Shown piece by piece: positions 1 through 6,885 of a DNA stretch of 23,646 nt. The stretch spans positions 1 to 23,646 of the forward strand of contig JBAYJY010000065.1 of NCBI GenBank assembly GCA_041664945.1, written 5' to 3'. The number at the start of each line of letters is the position of its first letter. The stretch's first letter is position 1. The notes beneath the pieces were generated by a model. The model had not been told where the DNA came from. It did not search any database and saw only the letters and a list, made by a program, of their open reading frames with translations. Position numbers and translations under genes: made by a program. Source of the stretch: JBAYJY01 sp041664945 (lineage in GTDB: Bacteria; UBP15; UBA6099).

Positions 1-1
1 C

Positions 2-961
2 AAGGCGCTGGCGGCTTTTTTCGCGGCGCACACGGTTGTTTTTCTTACGGAGATTTATTTCGGCTCGTTCTGGAGAGTGACCGCCGAACTATACCCCACA
101 AGGTATATCCCCAACCTCGACCTGATGCTCGCGGTTCCGGCCGCCGCCGGACTGAGCGCCGCCTATGCCGGAATAACAGGCAATCCCCGGCGTTCCGCAA
201 AGCTGTCGCGTATTGGCAATCTGGCTCCGGCCTTCCTTCTGCTTTTTGCCATCCTTCCTTACATCGCTTTCACTTCCATGCTGAGGGAACAGCCCGACTC
301 GGACACGCTGCGGCTCACCGCATTCCTGAAAGACCACACAACGCCCGGCGGGCGCGTTTTGCTCGAGGATTCAGGCTGGAACGACCGCGACAGCATTCGA
401 AACGACACTCCGCCCAAGTACGGCAAGAGCCAGTTCCCCGCGCTTATGGCCGACCTATCGGGGCGCGAGTTCATCGGCGGCCCCTACCCTTATGTCTTCC
501 TCACTTACCATTACGCCGATTTTCACGACGGCCTGTTCCTTCAAAAACCGCTCATGGATTTTTCTAAGGATGAAATGCGGGAGAATCTCGACAGATATTT
601 CGTCAAGTGGATCGCCTGCTGGAGCGGGGACTGCAAAAAGTATTTCTCATCTGACGAACAGCAATACGCGCATCTGAAGAAGATAGGAAAATTCGACGTC
701 TTCGCGCGCCGGAAATTCGACGAAAGCATTTTCATAGTCGGAAACGGTTATGCGATCGCCGACCAGCGCGGAATCAGATGTTACCGCGTCAGGCCGGCGG
801 ACGGAAGAGTTGTGTTGAAGTATCATGCGCTTGAGCAACTCACGGTTCCCGGAGCCGGAATGACCGGCGCGCAAAAGTCCGGCGGCGACCCAGTCGGGTT
901 TATCGAAGTGAAAAATCCGCCGGAGTATTTCACTATCGTTAACAGCTATCGCTTCAAATAA
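2..961 (+). CDS. Polytopic membrane glycosyltransferase-like protein, C-terminal part (5'-truncated)
   Basis: The reading frame is open to the left edge, so the true start lies outside the window; the GTG at 77 is only an internal codon. The visible 319 codons begin with three hydrophobic segments: around AAFFAAHTVVFLTEIYF, then the stretch following PNLDLML, then LAPAFLLLFAILPYIAF. A soluble C-terminal domain of about 200 residues follows, presumably extracytoplasmic. The ELYPTRYIPNLD stretch just before a TM helix resembles the late loops of GT-C fold (GT39/PMT-like) glycosyltransferases, which transfer sugars from polyprenyl-phosphate donors at the membrane. The catalytic N-terminus is not visible, so this family call is an inference. 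Only 27 bp separate it from the downstream radical SAM gene, so the two are probably co-transcribed. It could instead be another polytopic membrane protein with a soluble tail. Confidence 0.6.
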   Translation, partial: KALAAFFAAHTVVFLTEIYFGSFWRVTAELYPTRYIPNLDLMLAVPAAAGLSAAYAGITGNPRRSAKLSRIGNLAPAFLLLFAILPYIAFTSMLREQPDSDTLRLTAFLKDHTTPGGRVLLEDSGWNDRDSIRNDTPPKYGKSQFPALMADLSGREFIGGPYPYVFLTYHYADFHDGLFLQKPLMDFSKDEMRENLDRYFVKWIACWSGDCKKYFSSDEQQYAHLKKIGKFDVFARRKFDESIFIVGNGYAIADQRGIRCYRVRPADGRVVLKYHALEQLTVPGAGMTGAQKSGGDPVGFIEVKNPPEYFTIVNSYRFK

Positions 962-988
962 CGTGGATATGGAATTCAAAAGGATAAC

Positions 989-2386
989 TTGAAAATACTT
1001 TTCATACAGCGGCTTCCGTTTCTGAGCGTCGGGACGATGATCCTTTCCGCCGTGTTGAAACGCGCCGGACACGACACGGAAGTTCTTATAGCGGACGCGA
1101 CCCCGCGCGCGGCGCGGGACAATGCGATCGCCGGCGCCGATCTGCTCGGGTTCTACTGCGTGACCGGCTCGGAGAACTGGCTTAAAAAATTCATAGAGCC
1201 ATACGGAACCCTTCCGCCTCTCGCGCTCGGCGGCCCGCATCCGACTTTCGTTCCGGATGTCGTCCGCGAAACGCGCGCCGATTTCGCCATTCGCGGAGAG
1301 GCAGAAGGCGCGCTCCCCGAACTCCTTGAATCCCTCGGCGCCCCGCCGGACAAACTTAAAGAGATCAAAAACCTTTGCTTTGTCGACAATGGAAAACTCC
1401 ATATTTCAGAACAGCGCGATCTCGTCGCCGACCTCGACGCCCTTCCGTTTCAGGACCTCGAACCCTACATGCGTTACCCGTTTCTGAAGCAGCACATACA
1501 AGAGCTTTATCCGGTGATAACCTCACGCGGTTGCCCGCATAACTGCGCATACTGTTTCAATAAGAAATTCAAAGAGATGCATCAGGGCAAAGGAACGTAC
1601 ACACGGCGCAGAAGCCCGGCAAACGTCATCAGCGAACTGCTGATCGCAAAGCGCGACCACTCGGTTCGCAAATGCTCATTCGAAGACGATTCGTTCATCA
1701 CCTCGAAGCCGTGGCTCAATGAGTTCTCGGAAATTTACGCCCGCGAGATCGGCATTCCCTTTATCTGCCAGACGCCCGCCGCGTCTCTCGACGCTGAAAC
1801 CGTCGCCCTTCTGGCGAGGATGAACTGCATTTCGGCGCGCATCGGCGTGGAAACGGCGGACGAGGATAACCGGCTGAAGATACTCAACAAGAAAGTCTCC
1901 AACAGGCAAATTGCCGATGCGGCGGCGGCGCTTAAAAAAAACGGGATCATGATACAGACATACAACATGGTCGGGATTCCCGGCGAGGGGCTCGCGCACG
2001 CGCTGAAAACCATGTATTTCAACAGAAGCATAAAATCGGACTTCACATGGGTTTCGTTCTACCACCACTACCCCGGCACAGTCATGCACGATGAACTTGC
2101 CAAAGGAAGCGGAGCCCTGCCGCCGACTGATGAAGGCGAGGGGTTTTTCGCGCCGGGCGCCGCTATCGCGCCCGACCGGCGGCTCGTAAGACTCGGAATG
2201 CTCATGCAGTTTTTCAACGCGGCTCGCATGCCTGCGCCGGCCGCGGTTTTTCTCCTCTCTCTTCCCTTAACCCCTTTATACAAGCTGTTACACAAATTGT
2301 TTTATGCGTTCTCAATAAAAAAAATAAACCGCCTCGGCTGGAAATCATTCATCGGCATCTCTCTGCGTTCAAAAAAATATTTCTGA
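989..2386 (+). CDS. B12-binding domain radical SAM protein (first of three)
   Basis: This 465-aa protein has the class B radical SAM layout. An N-terminal Rossmann-like cobalamin-binding domain covers about residues 1-130 and contains LALGGPHPTFVPD, typical of the family although no DxHxxG motif is visible. The radical SAM core contains CPHNCAYC, placing the 4Fe-4S/SAM-binding cysteines at C182, C186 and C189. Members methylate, cyclise or rearrange unactivated carbons using SAM and often cobalamin; the substrate here is unknown. The C-terminus has a hydrophobic stretch (AAVFLLSLPLTPLYKLL) that might associate with membranes. The start is a TTG preceded by AAAGGA at a short spacing (about 979-984). 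It follows the truncated glycosyltransferase by 27 bp and precedes the first membrane propeller gene by about 100 bp. The class is clear; the reaction is not. Confidence 0.88.
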   Translation: MKILFIQRLPFLSVGTMILSAVLKRAGHDTEVLIADATPRAARDNAIAGADLLGFYCVTGSENWLKKFIEPYGTLPPLALGGPHPTFVPDVVRETRADFAIRGEAEGALPELLESLGAPPDKLKEIKNLCFVDNGKLHISEQRDLVADLDALPFQDLEPYMRYPFLKQHIQELYPVITSRGCPHNCAYCFNKKFKEMHQGKGTYTRRRSPANVISELLIAKRDHSVRKCSFEDDSFITSKPWLNEFSEIYAREIGIPFICQTPAASLDAETVALLARMNCISARIGVETADEDNRLKILNKKVSNRQIADAAAALKKNGIMIQTYNMVGIPGEGLAHALKTMYFNRSIKSDFTWVSFYHHYPGTVMHDELAKGSGALPPTDEGEGFFAPGAAIAPDRRLVRLGMLMQFFNAARMPAPAAVFLLSLPLTPLYKLLHKLFYAFSIKKINRLGWKSFIGISLRSKKYF

Positions 2387-2441
2387 AAAGCGCGGGCCGC
2401 CGCAAGCTTTCTTCTATCCGCGACACAGGACGGCGTCCGTC

Positions 2442-2470
2442 TTGAATATAATTATTATTGACTGCATAAT
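2442..2470 (+). promoter_or_regulatory. Putative sigma70-like promoter for the first propeller gene
   Basis: TTGAAT (2442-2447) and CATAAT (2465-2470) are separated by 17 bp. They lie in an AT-rich patch between the radical SAM stop codon and the propeller gene start. Predicted transcription would begin near 2477, giving a leader of about 22 nt to the ATG at 2500. A second TATAAT (2447-2452) overlaps but lacks a good -35. Sequence match only. Confidence 0.4.
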
Positions 2471-2499
2471 AAGCAAAAGCAAAGTCGTTGGCGGCGTTG

Positions 2500-4398
2500 A
2501 TGTTTTCGAAAAAACAGAAAAGCTTTTTCCTCGTGTTTCTGCTTATGACTTTTGCAGTGACCTTGACGCTGCAATTGAGCGGCCATTTCGGCTCGGACAG
2601 CCACACTTTTTTCAACAATATCTCGGCAAGCATCATCGTTTCCTGCCTAATAATTCATCTCGTCGCTCTCAAACGCCTCGGGGTCGCTCCGGAAATGCTT
2701 TCGATGGCACAGTTTAAATTTATCCTGAAATCGACGCTGGCCGCCATCATCCTCATTCAACTGTTTCCGTCCCCCGGCAATTTCAGCATGGAATACGCTT
2801 CCCCGATTATGTTTATGCTGGTTTACTCAATTGCCATGTTGTCGGTTCTCTTTTTCATATATCTCGGCGTTTTCATCTTCGCAATCTCCGCGATCATCGC
2901 GCTCGCATATTTCGGCGTCCGTACATTTTCGAAAAAAGGAAAGCAGGACAAATCCCGCGCGGGCCTCTCGCCCGGCATACGCCGTTTTTTTCGCTCGGCT
3001 TTCGGTTTCGGCCTTCGGCTGTTGATTGTGGGAATCATATTCACCGGTTTTATTATCGACCCGAAATCCACAAACCTCGCCGCGCTGTGCTTTGTTTTCA
3101 TGCACGTCGTCGTAAACATCATATATCCCGCGATCAGAAGAACCCGGTCAGCGCTCGGCAGAAGCGCCGCTGGATATCTTTTAATGACTCTGTTGGCGGC
3201 GGCTGTCTTCTCATACTTCCACAGGCTGAGCGGCTTGCACCCGATGCTGCTTGCGCTTCTTTACGCGACGGGCGCGGGCGGCATGGCTTATTCGCTTTTC
3301 ACCCCGCGTCGCGACTGGATAAATTCATTCAACCGCGGCGTTCGGGAGTTGCTGGCGTTTGCGCTTCTCGGCTGCCTCATGAGCTCGATTGCCTTCGCTA
3401 TCAACATGATGAAAGCTTCTGAAAGCGACACAACCATTTTGAAGAAAATCAAAGGTGTCGGCCGGGTATACGACGTCTATTACTCAGGCGGACTCTCGCG
3501 ATTGTATTTCACAACAAGGGACAAACCGTATTTAGGCTATATAGACCTCAAAAATGGAAACGTCCATACAACGAGATATATTTTCCAGGAGCCGCGCAGG
3601 ATCGCCGTATTCCCGGAATACGGCAAGGCGCTCGTCGGTAGCGTTTACGGAACGAGAGAGTTCGCGCTCGGCCTTATTCCTTCCAACAGGCTCATCTTCA
3701 AGCCTCATACGATAGATGTTGAAAAGATGGGAAAAAGCAAAGCGATTCTCGCTCAGGAAATTATCAACAACATCATGATCTACGACGTTTCCAAGGGATC
3801 CAAGCGGCATATCACTCTCCCGGTGAACTGGGCGTGGATTTATGCGGTGAAATACAGCGAAGAGCTTAACGCCATTTTCGTCAGCAACTGGTTCTTCTCC
3901 CCGTTCGTCCACCGCATCGAGGGCTCGAATTACAAAAAAATAACGCAGTCTTTCAACGGCTTCATGAACGTCGGCATGTGCGTTCTTCCGGACCGGAATG
4001 AGCTCTTAGTGGCCCGGCCCTTGAACAGACGAATAGACGCGCTGAATGCCGCCTCTCTGAAAAGAATGTACTCGATACCTACGGAAAGCGGCATCCGTGA
4101 GATTGACTGCGATAAGCGCAACGCCCTTCTTTTCACCATATCGCATTTTCAGGGAACTCTCACCGTATTCGACCTGCGCGATAATAAACCGGCTCTTAAG
4201 GTTCAAATGGGAACCGGCGCTCGCGCCCTATCCTACGACGAAGAAAATTCGATTCTGTATTTAGGCGCTAACTCCGGCATCTACTCGCTCGACCTGAAAG
4301 ACACTTTGGAAAAAATTAATGAATCGCGGCGGGAACGAAACCGTTTGCGCCCGCCTCCGCATAAAAGCCCTAAAACAGCCGCCGGAAATTCCCGGTGA
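2500..4398 (+). CDS. Polytopic membrane protein with C-terminal beta-propeller domain (paralog 1 of 3)
   Basis: The N-terminal half (to about residue 305) holds roughly nine to ten hydrophobic helices, for example FFLVFLLMTFAVTLTL, ASIIVSCLIIHLVAL and LLAFALLGCLMSSIAFAI. The C-terminal half (about residue 310 to 620) is soluble and built of repeated beta-blade units of the YVTN/lactonase type. It contains recurring elements such as LYFTTRDKPYLGYIDLKNG, TLTVFDLRD and the terminal SYDEENSILYLGANSGIYSL. The last blades align by eye with those of the genes at 12934 and 14441, so the three are paralogs. Function is unknown; a membrane-tethered extracytoplasmic propeller used for binding or scaffolding is the simplest inference. 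The ATG at 2500 is preferred here; a TTG at 2488 would add four residues, and neither has a clear ribosome binding site. Confidence 0.78.
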   Translation: MFSKKQKSFFLVFLLMTFAVTLTLQLSGHFGSDSHTFFNNISASIIVSCLIIHLVALKRLGVAPEMLSMAQFKFILKSTLAAIILIQLFPSPGNFSMEYASPIMFMLVYSIAMLSVLFFIYLGVFIFAISAIIALAYFGVRTFSKKGKQDKSRAGLSPGIRRFFRSAFGFGLRLLIVGIIFTGFIIDPKSTNLAALCFVFMHVVVNIIYPAIRRTRSALGRSAAGYLLMTLLAAAVFSYFHRLSGLHPMLLALLYATGAGGMAYSLFTPRRDWINSFNRGVRELLAFALLGCLMSSIAFAINMMKASESDTTILKKIKGVGRVYDVYYSGGLSRLYFTTRDKPYLGYIDLKNGNVHTTRYIFQEPRRIAVFPEYGKALVGSVYGTREFALGLIPSNRLIFKPHTIDVEKMGKSKAILAQEIINNIMIYDVSKGSKRHITLPVNWAWIYAVKYSEELNAIFVSNWFFSPFVHRIEGSNYKKITQSFNGFMNVGMCVLPDRNELLVARPLNRRIDALNAASLKRMYSIPTESGIREIDCDKRNALLFTISHFQGTLTVFDLRDNKPALKVQMGTGARALSYDEENSILYLGANSGIYSLDLKDTLEKINESRRERNRLRPPPHKSPKTAAGNSR

Positions 4399-4521
4399 CG
4401 CGGGCGATATCAAATTCCGGCCCCCTATCCCGGCGCCCTGATTACTCATCTGAACAGCGAACTCAAAAATGATATTTGCTCTTTCCACGCGCGGCCTCAT
4501 AGCGAGTATTCAAACCCCGTG

Positions 4522-4551
4522 TTGATTATGTATATTTAGCTGAACTATAAT
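4522..4551 (+). promoter_or_regulatory. Putative sigma70-like promoter for the GT-C glycosyltransferase gene
   Basis: TTGATT (4522-4527) and a perfect TATAAT (4546-4551) are 18 bp apart. They lie in the 180-bp gap after the first propeller gene. Transcription would start near 4558, just upstream of GGAGG at 4560-4564. The promoter probably drives the run 4579-11212, whose genes are 9 bp apart or overlapping. No convincing terminator for the preceding gene is seen in this gap. Confidence 0.55.
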
Positions 4552-4559
4552 TATTTGAT

Positions 4560-4564
4560 GGAGG
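4560..4564 (+). promoter_or_regulatory. Ribosome binding site, long spacing
   Basis: GGAGG lies 14 nt upstream of the ATG at 4579, longer than the usual 5-9 nt. An in-frame TAA at 4573-4575 rules out an earlier start in this frame, so the ATG at 4579 stands. Confidence 0.45.
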
Positions 4565-4578
4565 ATATCTGATAAAAC

Positions 4579-6876
4579 ATGCCGGTCCCCCCCGTTGTTC
4601 CAGCAAGAAGATGGAAACTTCTAATTGTCTTATCCGGCATTTTTATACTGTTCAATATTTCCCTTCACTTCAAAGATCCTCCGCACGACGGCGATTCGTT
4701 CGAATACGCCGGCATTTCCAGAAACATCCTTCGCACCGGCGGCCTGCGCGAAGACCTGTTGCGTTCATACGCGATCGTCAACCAGCCGCTCCCGCACCCG
4801 CCTTCTCAAAGAGCCAACCTTTACGTTTACTTTCTCGTTCCCTTTTACGCGGTTTTCAAGGACACGCACTGGACTTTTCTTATTCCGTCACTGATCGGGC
4901 TTTTCCTGCTTCCGCTGGTCATATACCACACTGGCCGCAGGCTCTTCAGCGACAACGCCGGCTTCTACGCCGCCATTCTCACCTTGTTCCTTCCGGCCCT
5001 TTTAAGGCTGTATTTTCTCATGGACCCCGGACTTCCTGAAGCGTGGCAGATGATTTTTTACCTGCTTTTCGTCCTCTATCTCTTAGAGGAACGCTTCGTC
5101 ATCGCCGGCATACTAATGGCGCTCGCATTTCTGTTCAGGCAAAACAGCGTCATTCTGATTCCCGCCGCGATCATTTGGCTCGCGGCGCTACCGGGCAAAC
5201 GGCTGTTCAGGCTTGCGACCGTGAAACTTTTCGCCGTCGCTTTCATCCTCGTGCTCCCGTTTTTGATCAGAAGCTGGCTCGTGTTCGGAACGCCCATGTA
5301 CAACGAACAGGTGGAAGGCGCCGCCAAAGTTTACGACGGAACCCTCAGAGATCATTTCGAACGCGCCCGCATGTTCGGCATCGTCTTCAATTACGACGCC
5401 TATCACAACGCTCCGGCGCACAAAAACGTCAGCGTCGCCGTCCGCGCGGAAAATTTCGCCGCAATAGTATGGGCCAACATGAAGATGGCCGTCCTCGGAA
5501 AAAAATCGGACATAATGTACATCCCAGGCATTCTTCAGACCATCGGGTTGCTGATGATTCCATTCTTCGCTCTCGGCGCCCGTTCGGGCCGCGCCTCTCC
5601 AGCCGTCAGACTTATTCTCATCATCATCGCCCTTCAGGCCCTCATGCATATCGTCATGATCACTTATGCGGACCGTTATATCCTCTGCGTAATGCCCCTC
5701 GTATTCATGATCTGCGCGGCAGGCGCCGAAGATTTTCAAAAACGCGCCTCCCTTAAATTCCCGCGCCTTTCAGACCGGCGCCTTATCCCCGGCATTATCG
5801 CTTTCATTATTCTGACCGAATCGGCCGGCTTAATTATGTTTGACATCGGGCGACTTGCGAGCGATCCCGGCAAGAACATTTACCGCGAACAGCAAACCAC
5901 CTGCGAATACATTAAGCGACATACAAAACCCGGTTCGGTCGTCATGACTTACCCCTTCTTTTCAACTCACTTCATCTGCGACCGGTATACGGCGCCACTG
6001 CCCTACGGCCCCATGAGCACGGCCGCTGAAATCATTAAAAAATACGACGTCAAATATTTACTCTACGCCGCGACATGGCCGGGCGACCGCTTTCCGGACC
6101 TTCCTTTCGCAGTCTCCGTTTCACGCGGCATGACGGTTTCCCTTCTCAAAATCAATCCTTCCCTGCTGGACTCCTATCTCGTAAACCACGCCTCTTTTCC
6201 TATGGACAAATTTAACCTCGCGGACTATTTCCTTTCCGGCCGCTTTAATTTCGAGTTTGCCCCTCCTCTTTATAAGATTCTGGCCAACTTCGCTCGCGGC
6301 GTTCCCGCCGGGATTATTTTATATTGCGCTTCTTTCTTCCTTTTCATCTGGATTTTTCTGAGACGCCCCGGATTCACCCGGTCCCTTCTCCTCGTTATCC
6401 TTTCAGCGGCCTTCCTGTTCTGCCACGGCTTTCAGCTATATGCGACTTTTTCGCCGCTCCTCCGGGTCGCGCCGCCCATGAGCAAAATTCAGAGCGAACT
6501 GCTCGCGAAACGTTTCCCGCCTGATATGCGGCTTAACCTTATCGTCAGCGCGCCCGACTCTAAAACCGCAAATCAGGCGCCGGCAAACGCAGCCGCTTCC
6601 GCCGACCGCGAATCGCTTTCGAAATATTTCAAACATTCTACCCTGTCCCGGAATCCGCCGGAACGCATTCCGGACAACGCCGCGCTGTTCGTGCCGCTAC
6701 CGCCCGCGGAATCGTGGCTTTCCGACTACCCCGCTTTTCTCGCCAACGTGGAATCGCAGAAACGCAGGCGGGAACTTTTGAGCGACACGATCCGGAAGTA
6801 CGGCGGCAAGGGAGTAAAAACGGCGCCCGTTTACGGCGGAGTCTTCTTCTACCGAACTCCAACGCCAGGCGAATAA
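4579..6876 (+). CDS. GT-C fold (GT39/PMT-2-like) membrane glycosyltransferase
   Basis: This 765-aa polytopic protein begins with a TM helix followed by a loop containing PHDGDSFEYAGISRNIL. In GT39/ArnT-type enzymes an acidic residue in the first extracytoplasmic loop is catalytic; D37 and D39 are the candidates. About eleven further TM helices follow to around residue 430, including LIPSLIGLFLLPLVIYHTG and FVIAGILMALAFLFRQNS. A soluble stretch of about 145 residues comes next, then a second hydrophobic pair around residues 578-632 and a soluble tail. The family uses polyprenyl-phosphate-linked sugars to glycosylate lipids or proteins outside the inner membrane; donor and acceptor here are unknown. 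The dikinase gene starts 9 bp downstream, indicating an operon. The extra C-terminal TM pair and tail make it longer than typical 500-600-aa PMT-2 proteins. Confidence 0.8.
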   Translation: MPVPPVVPARRWKLLIVLSGIFILFNISLHFKDPPHDGDSFEYAGISRNILRTGGLREDLLRSYAIVNQPLPHPPSQRANLYVYFLVPFYAVFKDTHWTFLIPSLIGLFLLPLVIYHTGRRLFSDNAGFYAAILTLFLPALLRLYFLMDPGLPEAWQMIFYLLFVLYLLEERFVIAGILMALAFLFRQNSVILIPAAIIWLAALPGKRLFRLATVKLFAVAFILVLPFLIRSWLVFGTPMYNEQVEGAAKVYDGTLRDHFERARMFGIVFNYDAYHNAPAHKNVSVAVRAENFAAIVWANMKMAVLGKKSDIMYIPGILQTIGLLMIPFFALGARSGRASPAVRLILIIIALQALMHIVMITYADRYILCVMPLVFMICAAGAEDFQKRASLKFPRLSDRRLIPGIIAFIILTESAGLIMFDIGRLASDPGKNIYREQQTTCEYIKRHTKPGSVVMTYPFFSTHFICDRYTAPLPYGPMSTAAEIIKKYDVKYLLYAATWPGDRFPDLPFAVSVSRGMTVSLLKINPSLLDSYLVNHASFPMDKFNLADYFLSGRFNFEFAPPLYKILANFARGVPAGIILYCASFFLFIWIFLRRPGFTRSLLLVILSAAFLFCHGFQLYATFSPLLRVAPPMSKIQSELLAKRFPPDMRLNLIVSAPDSKTANQAPANAAASADRESLSKYFKHSTLSRNPPERIPDNAALFVPLPPAESWLSDYPAFLANVESQKRRRELLSDTIRKYGGKGVKTAPVYGGVFFYRTPTPGE

Positions 6877-6885
6877 GAGAAAACA

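Noticed and set aside
647..1402. 251-codon minus-strand open frame across the junction of the first two genes
   Set aside because: It lies antisense to two well-supported coding regions, has arginine-rich low-complexity composition and no domain; it is a shadow of GC-rich coding.
5043..5756. 237-codon plus-strand frame inside the GT-C gene
   Set aside because: Extremely Arg/His/Pro-rich translation without hydrophobic helices, fully inside the GT-C gene in another frame.
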